A DNA stretch of 64,000 nucleotides, taken from positions 2,976,001 through 3,040,000 of the forward strand of contig JBLDXI010000054.1 in the NCBI GenBank assembly GCA_047495785.1, in the 5' to 3' direction. The notes under the pieces are model-generated. The model did not search any database, was not told where the DNA came from, and was given only the letters and a program-made list of their open reading frames with translations. Below are positions 21,941-34,600 of this stretch, one piece after another. This DNA is from Lepidodermella squamata. Lineage: Eukaryota; Gastrotricha. A program made the position numbers and the translations under genes. The stretch's first letter is position 1, and every line of letters starts with the position of its first letter.

Positions 21941-23546
21941 TTTTCAGGTAAAAGAAAAAATAATAAAAAGCATAAATTCCACGCTGCAATTTCAAAGGCC
22001 TCGCCCTCAATAGCAGCGCGTCTTTTGATTTATTTTTCTCATATCTTTTCACTGCGGATTTTTATTCACAAAATTTCAATTTGTGTACCAGTTTTTTCGA
22101 GCTCATTTGAAATTGACCATGACAAGTGAAAAGTGGGGTTTGGAGAATATTCTTTATTTTCCAGCAAATCGCATGAAGTAGTTGACTTGATGATCCTTGG
22201 ATTACAAGAGGTTCTTCCTCAGTTTTTCTTGGGGATTTTGAATTTTTAAATTTCAGACCTCTAGGAGGTTCCCATCCGCCTCAAAAAGGAAAACGCAAAG
22301 TGTGCCGAAAAGGCTTATCGATTTGGATTCCACCAAAATGTTTGAGTATCTAACAAGATTCCTAACCTTAGATTACCCCGAAAATGTCAACTGCGCATAA
22401 GAAAATAAAATCTTAATTTATTGCTTGACGAATTATTTATTGATGCAATAAAAAACATGCGCGCGCATTTTTCGAAATTAGCATATTCCAAACTTATAAA
22501 CCCATTATCTCAGCAACCGAGATGACTATCGACCTATTTTTGATATCGTTCGACTCCTCGTTCAATGATCTTGAAAGCGGCATCAAAATCTCACGATGCC
22601 AAAATTTTTGTCAAACCCTACTTTTCACTTGTTAACGGTCATTTTCAAATGAGCTTGCCATTTGAAAATAAATTAGGAATTTTTTGGTTTTTTTTCGGAC
22701 CAGCATGGACCAGCAAATGTGTCTTTGTCACGTGTCGTGAAGTTTTGTTGCGGTTTTGCGCGAAAAACCGCAGCTGATATGTTGTATATTCGCAATATTT
22801 TTCGCCGTTTATATCTGACAATAATTTGCCGCTGTTTTATCAGGGCCGAGCCGCGAGAGAAGATGATGGCCATAAGTGTCTTCCTTTATTTACACTAACA
22901 ACAAACAACAAGTGGTAAAAAGAGCATATCATCATCATCATCAGCTGTGGTCTCTTTTCGTCATCATCAGGTGGGTTTTAGGTCGTGACCGTGGTGACGA
23001 TGATGATAGTAATAATAATAATAATAACAACGAGCCATCCCTTAATGAAAACCAGCCATTTAGATATATGAATAAGTATATGTTTTTTACCAACATAAAT
23101 ATATACATCGTGTTTAATAATATTGAGTACCGCACGAGTACCACTCGCGCGCGCGCGTAAATGTTTTTATTTGCCTTAAAAATAAATAATAATAATATGT
23201 TGTAATGATGAAATTTGTGAATGCGCGTATATTTTTCGGAAAAAATACCCGGGCGCGCGCATTTTTACACACCTCTCACGAGACAATAGAGGGTGATGTG
23301 TGTGTATTAGGCACCCGTCGCCGCTTATTTTTCACGCACTTTGGTACCACGGGTGCTTTTCGCCGCTCTATAGAACGCGCAGATAATTAACAAGCTATTA
23401 AGCACTTTCTAGGCTTCCTTAAAAATACCAGAATAAATACAATTTTCATATTTTTTAGATGTTTTTTCACTGAAATCGGCTCGATTAAAAAAAACCTGGG
23501 AATGTTTTGATTGGATTTGCCACCTGAACACGCCCTAAAATCGGGA
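21941..23546. other. Intergenic between divergent TMTC and PLCXD genes
   Basis: 1.6 kb holding both promoters. It has no gene I can support. Microsatellite patches: ATC repeats near 22930-22943, ATA repeats near 23009-23027, and GCGCGCGCG near 23148-23158. Confidence 0.55.
22928..23160. repeat. Simple-sequence patches (ATC)n, (AAT)n, (CG)n
   Basis: Short trinucleotide and dinucleotide runs. The small frames across them (His or Asn runs) are translations of microsatellites. Confidence 0.7.
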
Positions 23547-25933
23547 ATGTGTCTATCATCGTTGTTACAAGAATTCAACAACCCACCTGTCCGATCTACG
23601 TTACAGCCGCTTGATTTGAACCCAGCCTCAACGCCGGCTAACTTTCGCATCGAGGCCGATACATGGCTGCGAACCATGCTCGTCTTCTACAGCCTTAACG
23701 CCCGTCTTAATCATTTAACCGGTGACTGGCCTGAAGAATACTGGATGAGCAGGCTGCCTAAATCGGTTAAAGAACAGCCTCTGACGCAACTCAGCATACC
23801 TGGTTATTAGCTAAAATGAGGAATTTCGCGAAATTTCAATTATTAATTTAGGTTCTCACGATTCTTTCGCTTATTGGCTGGATACGGAAGACAAAGGCCC
23901 TTTGGCGCCTGATTTACCAAATTCGCTCAAGTTAGATTCGATTTTTTTCTGCATTTTTTTTTATTTTTTCAATTTTTTTTTCAAGTGCATTCGCTAGTAT
24001 TTTATCAAGTCTTTTACCTACGGTGAAATTTGTACTGCATAATTGGTCAAAAACGCAACAGCTCACTTTTGTCGAGCAGCTAACTGCGGGTTAATTTTCG
24101 AAAAAATTATAAAATTTTTCTCACACAAAAAACAACTTTCCCAAGGTGTTAGATATTTCGATTGTCGAGCTGGTTATCACCCACCGAGCAAAAAAATTCG
24201 ATTCCTCCACGGGTTATGGGTAAAGTAAAGGGGAATTTCAATAAATTCCTCCTTAATTTATTTTTATATTAGGGACCTGAGGTGTTGGAGGAATTGGCGA
24301 AATTGCCGGCTTTTCTCGACAGTCACCCCGGTGAGGTGATAATACTCGACTTCAACCATCTGTACCTGATGACGCCGCAAGATCACGCAACCTTGGTCGA
24401 TACAATAACGTCAACAATCGGCAAATACCTAATACCATTTCATGAATATTCACATGCGAATGGCACGATGAGAAGTTTGAAGAACTTGACGCTAGCTAAT
24501 ATTGCTAAACAATCGCCGCGTCAAGTTATCGTTAATTACTTGGCACTTGTAGGTGTTAAACTGTCGAAAAATGTCTTCTGGCCGTCGTTTACTGTTCAAT
24601 CATTTTGGCCCGAGACAACCGATGTACAGGACATGGTGAACCTGCTCGATGATAGCTATCGATCGAGGAAAAATACAAGGCGTAATAGGACATCAACTGA
24701 ACCACCGGGCTATTTCTACGTTTATCAGGTAACATACTTTCTTTCATAAAATTATTATTTCCAGCAAAACAATGATTAAAAGAGCCAGGGTTAAGGTTAC
24801 TATTAGGGTTAGGGTTAGGGTTAGGGTTAGGGTTAGAGCTTGATAAGGGTTCAGGGTTCAGGGTTAAGGGTTAAGGTTAAGGGTAAGGTTAAGTTATTAA
24901 GATCGATTTTCGAGTTTTTCCAAAGTTCCATATTAGGGCTCTTGCACGATTTTCAAGCGGAAAATGTTTCGAAATCTCGTTTTCTGTTTTAAAAACCGAA
25001 AACGAGTCTGCTGGAATTTCCTTTACCGAAACATTATTTTTAGTCTTTCGCTTCTCTCTGAAGGAGAAGCCCAAGAAATCGCCCGAAGGCTCATTGAATG
25101 TTCCCACGCACGGAAATCTTTAGTAAAAGGCGAAAGATTTGTACGTTTTGCGCGGAAACCAGAGTACTTAAATTTAATTTGAAATTTTAGCCCGTTTTAA
25201 GGTGGAATCCACGTAGGAAACCCAACTAATTATCATATTCGAACAACACTTCAATGATCGAGCCTCGCCGCGGGGCGCACCTTTTTTGTCACTCAGATAC
25301 TCAGTAAAATCTCAGTAAAATCTCTGTAAAATGTCAGAACCTCGAAAGAATTTCAAAACTCGTCGCTACAAAACGTCTCTAGTGTTTCGCAATCATGCCC
25401 ATACGGGTGACTTGGGCTACAATGTACCTTCAGTACCCTTAGTCATGTCGTAAATCTATCAATTGCTAGGTATCGAAAAATCACTGTTTTACACAATCGA
25501 TATCGGCTCTTCAGACTGAATTTTAACTGTAAGGTACTGTAAGATATACTGTAACATAGACTTTAAACTCTACCTATATTTTAGGAAAGTTCAGTTCTGG
25601 AACCAAAACTGTTGGTTCACCCTTAGGTGTATTTCAAAATTTTAAATGTAAAATGCATTTTAAAAACATTTAAAATTTTCAGGTTGATATATGCACATTT
25701 TTAAAAGCACATCTGTCTTGTTTTAGGGTATTTTAACCCCGGATGGCGATGCAATAGCGAATAACATATTGGGAAGCTTGTACGACACGGCTGTGCCGAG
25801 CGCCACGTCGTCGATGGTTCATTGGCTGGCGACGAAACGTAACAATCGCGACGGCGTCATCAACATCTGCATAGTCGATGGCGTCGAAACTTTCAACTTC
25901 CTGCCTACCGTTGTTGCTATGAACATATTTTGA
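23547..25933 (+). CDS. PI-PLC X domain-containing protein (PLCXD-like)
   Basis: Six exons: 23547-23802, 23852-23930, 23986-24089, 24146-24219, 24273-24728 and 25727-25933. They total 1176 nt, or 391 aa, in frame. The first splice makes LSIPGSHDS and the fourth exon carries RFLHGLW, supplying the two catalytic histidines of PI-specific phospholipase C X domains. EQLTAGVRYFDCR and EVIILDFNHLY follow the PLCXD1-3 pattern. These stand-alone X-domain enzymes are thought to hydrolyse phosphoinositides; no PH, C2 or Y domain is present. The last intron (998 nt) is much longer than the others and holds TTAGGG repeats and an antisense U5 copy. ATG 23547 is the first in frame; an upstream exon is possible. 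Confidence 0.9.
24791..24896 (+). repeat. Interstitial telomere-like TTAGGG repeats inside a PLCXD intron
   Basis: About five perfect TTAGGG units at 24803-24835, followed by degenerate GGTTAAGG/GGTTCAGG units to about 24896. It lies in intron 5 of the PLCXD gene, about 150 bp from the antisense U5 copy. Confidence 0.9.
25043..25167 (-). ncRNA. U5: U5 spliceosomal RNA gene, copy 1 (antisense in PLCXD intron)
   Basis: On the minus strand: AGTACTCTGGTTTCC 5' stem, the invariant loop CGCCTTTTACTAAAGAT, the returning stem, an Sm-like site GATTTCTTGGG, and a 3' hairpin GCTTCTC...GAGAAGC. About 125 nt. U5 aligns exon ends in the spliceosome. The conserved upstream block (about 25185-25240) is present, so this copy may be transcribed. 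Confidence 0.9.
25180..25245 (-). promoter_or_regulatory. Upstream promoter-like block (candidate PSE) of U5 copy 1
   Basis: CGTGGATTCCACCTTAAAAC and its flank are conserved before U5 copies 1-3, the copy at 61.4 kb and the orphan promoter at 43.9 kb. Position about 25-75 bases upstream fits an snRNA proximal sequence element. Confidence 0.65.
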
Positions 25934-26628
25934 GGAGCGGGGTTGAATTTTTAATAATTATTTGACTGTACAGCCTCGCTAGCGACGCAGCATAACGTTC
26001 CATTTGACGGTAAACCCATCTTACCATTGTTGTCTTGTATACGGTAGATGATTAACTGTAATTTCGTGAATTTTTTGTTTTGTCGAACTCTGTGAAGGTC
26101 GAAACTGTCTCACGCCGAACATTTTTTGTGGAACCGTGCATCGGTCGTACTCGTAAGCCGAAAATCTTTGTACGCCGGAAGCATTCTTCGGATCCGTAGC
26201 CCTTCTCGATGACCGGTTTCACTGCACTGAGTAAATTTTCTTTGCTACATGAAGTATTGCTGGCGCATTCCTAGTTACCTTCCAATATAATGTTAGGCCA
26301 CGTCGTTAGCGACCTCGTCAAAAGAATGACGCATTTATTTTTTTGAAAAATGAGTGAATTTGGTGGGAGTTTCGAAGAAAATAAAGGATGATAGTGTGAA
26401 TCGGTGGACCGTTTTGTCATATTGTTTGAGACAATTTTTCAGCCTCTTATAAGGTTCCTTTTTAGATTAATACGGGATTTTAAGCCGTGATAGTCATGGT
26501 TGCCAATGAGTATAGAGTGCACGACGAAAATGTTACACCCCAGAGTCTTACTAACGATCGATTGACCAATCAGCGTGCGCTTCATAGTGGTTGCACAGTG
26601 CATTGTTTTCGATTCCCGGATGCAAGCT
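25934..26628. other. Intergenic; paralogous to about 38.5-39.5 kb
   Basis: Segments such as TGGTGGGAGTTTCGAAG (near 26360) recur at about 38880 in the same order before the same tRNA-Arg(CCT). No coding gene. Confidence 0.65.
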
Positions 26629-26700
26629 GCCCTTGTGGCCTAATGGCAAGGCGTCGGCCTCCTAAGCCGAAGATTGCGGGTTCGAGTCCCGCCGGGGGTG
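26629..26700 (+). tRNA. tRNA-Arg (CCT)
   Basis: Cloverleaf with anticodon loop CTCCTAA between TCGGC and GCCGA; T-arm GCGGG TTCGAGT CCCGC; acceptor GCCCTTG/CGGGGGT with a G1-U72 pair, as in other animal Arg(CCT) genes. Confidence 0.93.
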
Positions 26701-26920
26701 CAATATTTTTGCAAGCTCCTGCGGTTTTATCGCACAAGTTGAAATGTCCTATGTCTCATGATTCTGTTGAGCTTAAAATTTGGTGAGAACATTACATGGA
26801 AGACACTGATTGCTTTTTCCAAAAAACTATATCTCGGTATATGGATTTGCCATGATTCGATTACAAATAATTTTCCGTTAGCTTCCAGCTTCCAACTTAA
26901 AATAGTTATTTTCGTTATTT

Positions 26921-27043
26921 ATTCGCTTCTCTCTGAATGAGAGGCCCAAGAAATCGCCCGAAGGCTCATTGAATGTTCCCACGCACGGAAATCTTTAGTA
27001 AAAGGCGAAAGATTTGTTCGTTTTGCGCGGAAACCAGAGTACT
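26921..27043 (-). ncRNA. U5: U5 spliceosomal RNA gene, copy 2
   Basis: 5' stem, U5 loop (GCCTTTTACTAAAGAT on the minus strand) and Sm-like site are intact. The 3' hairpin is altered (GAATGAGAGGCC on the plus strand) and the 3' tail differs. An upstream block at about 27065-27112 is retained. Possibly functional, possibly decaying. Confidence 0.8.
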
Positions 27044-27732
27044 CAGCATTAGTTCAACATGTCAGCCCGTTTTAAGGTGGTATCCACTTAGGACACCCAA
27101 CTCATTAGCATATTAGAACTACTTTAATGATCGAGCCCCCGCACTTTTTTGCCACTCAGATTCTCAGTAACCACATTGCCCAACCTGAGAAGAATTTAAA
27201 AACTCGTTGACTAGTCACTACAAAACGTTTATAGTGTTGCGTAATCATACAGGATTCCCATACCGGTGACTTGGGTTCTGTTAGCCATTAACATCCGTTA
27301 AACATCTCATATGAAACATGAAACACTCCGCCAGAAAACAGCCCAAAAATTCATTTTATTTTTATTTAATTTATAATTCTTGCAATTTTATTTTGCTATA
27401 TTATATATGAAAATTCCTCCATTTCATGAGATAAAACCCTATTTTTGAAAAATTAATACATTGGTTGCTTCTAGTAGGAAGTTCTCAAATAAGCAGGGAT
27501 ATTTGGGCTGTTTTCTGGCGGAGCGTCTCATATATCAAACCATAATCAAATCATTGGACTGTTTTTTACTCTCCGCTGGAAACTTAAAAGTTGAGGCAAC
27601 TGATGAAACCTGATAAGACCGCATCTGTATGATCACAAACACCTGAGCTACTCAAGTCGCCGTAGACCAGCGGTCTTGGGAAAAGGCAGTAACAGGGCAA
27701 AAAACATGGAAAAATTTCATAGCGAAAAATGT

Positions 27733-27805
27733 CGAGGCTGCCAGGAGTCGAACCTGGAATCTTCTGATCCGTAGTCAGACGCGTTGTCCATTGCGCCACA
27801 ACCCC
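27733..27805 (-). tRNA. tRNA-Arg (ACG)
   Basis: Anticodon loop CTACGGA between TCTGA and TCAGA; T-arm CCAGG TTCGACT CCTGG; acceptor GGGGTTG/CAGCCTC. Arranged head-away from tRNA-Lys 240 bp on. Confidence 0.93.
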
Positions 27806-28046
27806 ACTTCGGTAATACAGTTTCGAGAACGGCTCTTCATACCATCTATCAAATGGTAGTCATCACGCAATATAATGGATAAAGCTCTAGTCCAGCATCC
27901 AGCGTGGTCAGTTATCGCAAGCACGAAATATGATCACCTGTAGTAACATGCTAAAACTACTGTTTTTTAATCAAACCATATGCTTTTTCATATTCCAGCA
28001 CGGTAATTGATTATACAGGCATTTCAGATCAACGCGCAGTCGAGCA

Positions 28047-28119
28047 GCCCGGTTAGCTCAGTCGGTAGAGCATGGGACTCTTAATCCCAGGGTCGTGGGT
28101 TCGAGCCCCACATCGGGCG
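28047..28119 (+). tRNA. tRNA-Lys (CTT)
   Basis: Anticodon loop CTCTTAA between TGGGA and TCCCA; acceptor GCCCGGT/ATCGGGC. Same body as the copies at 43664 and 54125. Confidence 0.95.
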
Positions 28120-28632
28120 ACTTGATTTTTAATGTTTGATTAAAAATAGGTTTTTCCGTGAATAATCGTGCAAAAACATGGGCTCTTTTTGGCAGGGAAT
28201 CTAACCCTGGTCTCCCGCGTGTCAGGCGAGACGGCCCAGAAACGCGACATGATTCGCACGTGCCACATTGTGTGCCACCTGACACTGTCAATTGCCTGTT
28301 TTCAATAAAAATTATGTCTCACACGATTACGCTGTTCACATGTTTAATCTAAGTTTGCTGAGCAGCATGTAAGGGTTATTTTTCAAGCCCAATCTGAGCA
28401 CGGTGTATTTGCCGTAGCAGTAATATTATCACAATTCTTACCTATTGAGATTACCAGTCATTTTTTCCCTTTACTGTCCCAGAATATATATTGCTTTCTA
28501 ATTAGATGAACTGGGAATTATTATTGAAGGGATTATGAAATTTCATTTTCATTTTCTTATGCTAGTGAACCGATATATAGATTTGAGTATGATTTCATTT
28601 CTGCTTATATAGGATAAAGATAACACCATCAC
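28120..28632. other. Upstream region of the ANK-CCP gene
   Basis: Contains the tRNA-Gly-like fragment and then AT-rich sequence that must hold the promoter of the gene starting at 28633. No clear TATA box was chosen. Confidence 0.5.
28191..28250 (-). pseudogene. tRNA-Gly-like 3' fragment
   Basis: On the minus strand TCTCGCCTGACACGCGGGAG and a T-arm with loop TTAGATT resemble tRNA-Gly(GCC), but the anticodon reads GAC, the T-loop has lost the CG, and no matching 5' acceptor or D-arm is present. Confidence 0.5.
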
Positions 28633-31600
28633 ATGATATTTATCCTAATCGCTGTGGCAATCGGTTTTCTAGTCCAGGCTTCGACGCTTCCCCACGATGA
28701 TGCCGTAACTCTTCCTGACATTTATGATTATCCATCCGACATAACAACAACAACGACAGCAACAACACGGATAACGACACGGAAAAACAGTGATTCCCCA
28801 GTTTCATCCCTCGATGCTATCATCATCGCCGACTCTGTTGAAAGGCTGAAAAAGGAAGCTGCTGAACAGACAAGCGACGGCTGGAGGTGGCTGGAAAATT
28901 GGAAGAACACGAACGGTGACACGCCTCTTCATTTGGCAGCCAGATTCGGGGCAGTTAACGTCACGTCATTCTTACTCGATGAGATCAAAGCTGATGTAAA
29001 TATCACAAATAGTAAGGGCGAACTGCCGCTTCACCTGGCCTGCGCCAACGGTCATTTGAACGTCGCGAAAACACTGATCGAACACGCAGAGAAACTCAAC
29101 CTGACAACCGGTCAAATGATCGACGCTGTGAACGAGGAAAATCAAACGCCGTTAATCTACGCCGTCAAATCCAAATCTCCCAATGTTTTATCAATTATTG
29201 AGCTTCTCCTAGGAAAAAACGCGAATAGATTTGTTGTAGATTTGAACGAAGATTCTGCGCTAACGCTCGCGTTGGCTGGCGAAGACAAAGCAGTCCTCAA
29301 CGCTCTGGTTAAAATTGGTGATACAGAAGTTAGATCAATTCGTCCCAACAGGTTTTCAACGTCTCATTACATTGCTGGTAACAATTTGGTCAGTTTTCTG
29401 GACGATAGCTTTGCGTCGATAAGCTTTGATATTTATGCGCGTGATGAAAATGGCAACACACCCCTGTGTTACGCAGTTCGCACCGGCTCGTTCGAGTTCA
29501 TCAAGAAGTATTTCCAGACAAATCGAGACAAGATTAAGCCTGAAGCTCTTACATCAATGCAATGTCAGTATACGATTAACATCAAGGATCCAGTGGCCAA
29601 GTCGAAAGGAATCGGAAGTCCGCTTCACCTCGCCGCATTTCTCCGACTTCAACCGATGGTCTTATTACAGACAAAGCTGAAGTTGGGCAAAACCATTCAA
29701 GACGCGTCGGGTGGTAATCCGATTCACGCTATGGCTCGCTTATCAGACAATGATGCCAAGCTGATTACTATCGGAACCAGTGCAGAAGAAGCTGTTTTGA
29801 GGAAGATCAGTCAATTTAATCAAATGATGCTGTTCGATGAAGATCAATCGGGTATGACGCCCTTTTTACTCGCTGTGGCGAGCGGGGCTAATCGATTTGC
29901 TCAACTTCTGGCGAATGACGAATTCTCGTCCGATAAAACAGCGGTTGACCACCGCGGTTACACAGCTCTCCATTTAGCACAATCGATTGAAATAATTCGT
30001 GATCTCAAGGCAGAATTTCGATCCGTTGACGTAGTCGCGAAATCTGACGGAATGACGCCACTCCTTGTTGCGATTGCTCAAAAGAAGCCAATTGAACTCA
30101 TCCGCTACCTTGTTAACGACTGCAGTGCTAATCTATCATTCGTGAACAGCGTTGGCGAAACCGCGGCACACTTGGCCGTTAAGTCTGACTATTTCCAGTT
30201 TATTGAAGAATTCGGTGATAAGTTGAAATTGGACGTGTTCAATTCTGAGGGCATGACGCCCCTTATCTGTGCCATCGCGTATAATCGAAGCCGATTCGCC
30301 GAAGAATTGCTCAAGCACTCAGACGATCTCATGAGGATACCGAATTCGTTAACCGGCGAAAACGCGCTACACGCAGCAGTTTCGAGTCGCAACTTGGAAA
30401 CTCTCGACAAGTTAGCTGCCTCAGGAGATATTCTCAATCTGACGGCTCAGCGCAACAATGAGCAGCAAACACCGCTGGACCTCGCTATTGAGCTCGATCT
30501 ACCAAATGCCATTGGCGTGCTGGTTAAATTTAACCCTGGCGCTCTTCTTGAGCCAGATTCGTTCGGAAATCTCATTTTACATAAAACAGCTCAATGTTTC
30601 GCTCCACACAGCTTGGCAAATCTTGAAATGATGCTGTCAAAATTGAACGAGAGTTATCTTAGATCAGCTCTGGATGCGAAAAACTCAGATGGGAAGACCA
30701 TGTTGTGGATGGCCGTCGAGCAAAACTGCGTTCCTATGGTTAACATGCTGCTGAGCAAGTTCAAGGCAACTTGTGAGGACAATGACGATGGAGATTCGCC
30801 GAAATTGTGGGCAACGGCTGCGGGTTTCAACCAAATGGCTGAGCTGCTGGGAAGTTTCAGCAATTGTGCCTTTTCACCTCAACTGATGGAGTCCTGCGTG
30901 GGTAATGCAGCAAGTATGTTTCAAAATTTTTAATATCACCGAAAATAAGTGAAATAGGAAGTGGCTTTTGGATTTGTACCATTGTTAGATTTTGATGCCA
31001 CTTTCAAGATCTATTAACGAGAAGTCGAACTTTATGAAACAGGGGTTGATATTCATCAGGGTTGCTGAGAAAATGGGCTTCAAAGTTTACGAGCGATAAA
31101 ATATTAATTTTAAAAATGCGTGCCCAAAAAATTGAGCTTTCAATTGGATCAGTTAATAATCCCCCACGCAACAAATTTTCTATTTTCTTCGCTATTTTCT
31201 TCGGCACAGTCGACGTTTCTTAGAGAAATCTGAGGTGGGGATTTCAGAATTTTTGTTAGGATTAAGCTGGTGTCTCTATGTCAACCTGAATCAATAACAC
31301 TTTTCGGGCCACTCTGAGGTTTACCGTATGTTAAGAAGGATGGGAGCATATCCTATGAGTCTGCAATTCGAAAATTTAAAATCCTCAACAAAAACTGAGT
31401 AACAGCATCTAGGAATCAAAGAATCGTAATTCTTCAAGTGATCACAGTTTTAGCGATTTGCTGAAAAATACAGAAAACTCGCCACTCGCCAAACCCCACA
31501 TTTCACTTATTTTCGGTCATATTAAGGATTATTAGTTGCTTAAATCCTTAATTTATATGCGTATTACTTTTATTTCACTTCCTATTGGAGCAGGGTCCCA

Positions 31601-34600
31601 GCGGCGACCAAAGCTTATACTGAACGGTCGTATCAAATACAAAGGATGCTACGGAGTCATAGAATGCGACGAAACATCGAAGCTAGTCGGTTCTGACGCT
31701 GTTCAATTCGCAAACAACTCATGGAGAATCGCCGGAAAATGCGCTAAGAGTAAAATAATGAGTTTTCCCATAGCATTAAATACAACCTCCGGTATAATCA
31801 TTAAATTAGGCTGCAAAGAAGAGATCCCACTTCCGTCTAACGCTATTTTGGCGACAGATCTCTCGGACTACAACTCTGCAGGAACATTGCTGACCTTTGA
31901 TTGCTGGCCTGACTACAATCTAGATGGCCCGAATACAATAATATGTCTGGAAGATGGCAAGTGGTCGCAGCCTGGACGTTGCGTTGAAAAATGTAAGCAA
32001 TAACAACCTACCGTATTTTATTGAATAGTATCCAACCTCAAATAATAGCCCCCTCGAATAATAGCCACAAAAATGCATCCAAATATTGGGTCCAAAGGTT
32101 AACAATAGCCCACCTCGAATAATAGCCACATTCCATATAGTAATATCAATAGGTCTAGTATGATCAGCTCATGTAGAAAGAATGGGCGAGGTGGCTAGCG
32201 TGCCAGAAGAAAATTGAGACGTAGAGAAGAGAGAAAGTGCGACAACGAGGAAGATAACTACAGTGCATTTAAGCTTAATTACAGCGACAAAAAGGAATAT
32301 ATTCAAGCTAAAAATGACTAAAAATGTCTGTTGAAGTGATGATTTAACGTTTTAGGATAAATAATAGCTTGCCTTGAATAAAAGCCCCCTCGAATAATAG
32401 CCCGATTTTTCTCACTACTTTTCAAGTTCGAATAAAAATAATATCCCAGGATACTATTCGATAAAATACGGTATATCTTGTTTTAAAATATTTCCCTTTG
32501 TTTCTAGTGTGCGAGCAGGCTATAACTGTACCGCCGAATGTTGAATTGGTTGAGTTCAATCCCGATGAACCAGCAGCAGTTGGCACTGTTGTTGCGTTCA
32601 GCTGTCTTGAGCCATACGAGCTGAAAGGGCCTGGTTATTTCACTTGTTTGAGCAGTGGCGAGTGGTCTTCGACTGGCCAATGCGTTGAAAGTAACATCTT
32701 GAATTATATTTTCCTTATTGAGTTAATTCATGCTGGTTTTTCTTCGTAGGGGTGAAATGTGGAGTCCCGACTGCGCCCGCTGATGCTCATATTGCAGCCG
32801 ATTCTACATCTTCCGCTAGTCATTACACAGTTGGCGCCACTGCCAAGTTTGAGTGCAACAGGTACTTCAAGCCAGCGCTAGACACTCTGAACCCATCGGT
32901 CACCTGTCTCGCCAACGGTGAATGGTCTAAAAGCAGCTTGGTTTGCCTACGTATATCGTGCCCTGGCCCATATTTCCTGGCTCAAGCTACTGAGCGGAAG
33001 TCGGCCTATCAGCCCGAGGAAGTTTTTACGTTCAGTTGCCAAGCTGGTTATTCCACAAAGTGCCGGAAGTCTGAATTATCCGCAAAATGTCTGAGCGATG
33101 GCACTTGGTCTTCGATGCCAAACTGCCGCTGCGTCAAAGGTGAATAATTGCTTGCTGTGGGATATGCGTGTAGTGATTTTGTGCGTGTAGTAACCTGCAG
33201 TGCACCAACAGCGCCACTACAAGCGACCACAGTGAAATCGCAGACAGTCTATAGTCTTGGCGACGTTGCTCAGTTTGAATGCCTTGATGGCTACGTCACT
33301 AAGAATCCTCCGTCCAGCTGTCGAGTGGAGTGCATGAGCACTGGCACGTGGTCGCCAATCGGCGACTGTAAATGCGAACCAGGTATTTCATTTCTCATTC
33401 GTAATCCAGAATTCTGCACAGCTCATTTCAGTACAATGTTCCGCGCCGACTCCACCTGCCAATACTGTGTTGCTACACGCCCGCTCCGTTTACTCATCTA
33501 ATGAAAGTGTGAGTTTTAAATGTGAAAGTGGTTACGAGTCGAGTTACGACCCAGGCGACTGCCAAACAACCTGTCAAGCCAATGGCCGTTGGTCCGAGAC
33601 GCCGTACTGTAAATGCACAAGAGGTTAGTTGTGCGGTTAGTTAGTACCTTGTATATCATGGCTCAACGTATTTTCAAGTCATGACCTGTGCATCACTGCC
33701 ATCGCCGCCAGAACATGCATCCTACATGGAAGGCACTCAGCGCTTTGGAACATTTGCGATTGGAAAGCAAGCAGTACTATTGTGCAAGTCTGGGTATACT
33801 TCAAGTGGGTCAGACGCTATCACCTGCCAGCCTGACGGAACATGGAGCGCAATTCACCTACGCTGCGCCAAGAGTAAGCAAATTTTTTGCTTCATTTTAT
33901 TGCGTCCTGTAATTTCAATTTTGTTTTAAAGTCTATTTTTACTGAGCTAGTAAACTAAACAGGCACTGAAATTCAAGATTATTTATTCCTAGGGCAATGC
34001 GCCGCGCCTAGAGCGCCAGCAAACGCAAGAATCTTCAACGCGCAGTCAACTTACAACTCAGGCGATAGTATTATTTTCGAGTGTAACGGCGGGTACAAAT
34101 ATCGGTATGACTCGACTGGCTGTGCGGCCCGCTGCAAGAACGATGGACTGTGGACGGCAACACCAAACTGCGAATGCATCAAGGTATAATTTCCGAGTAT
34201 CTTTCTCTTCTGCGATCCTACCTTTTATTTCTGACTTCAATCTCGAATACCTTAAATATTTGGATAAAATCAAGGAATTTTACACATTGAAGTCAGGGCC
34301 TGTTCGGACCTGTTCGGACAGGCCTGTCCGAACAGGCCATTATTTTTACGTGTCAGTCCCAAAATTCGACCCCAGATTATTTCATTTTCTGAAAGAGGCT
34401 TGAATTATAAAATCAATAGTCGATGTCTCGGATTTTTCGGGTGCACCCATATCAAGTATTAACCAAAAATCTGATACGCATCTATGCGTATGCCGCTTTA
34501 CGGATCCGTCCACTCCTCTACTTCGAGAGGTCTGGAAAAACATCCACAGGGTGGGCTCTTTTGTCGAACGATTCGGGTCGGAAAATACCCCCCGTTCGAG

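Noticed and set aside
31594-34183. Sushi exons as an independent gene
   Set aside because: No start codon with signal peptide and no stop within the block; phases join cleanly to both ankyrin exons.
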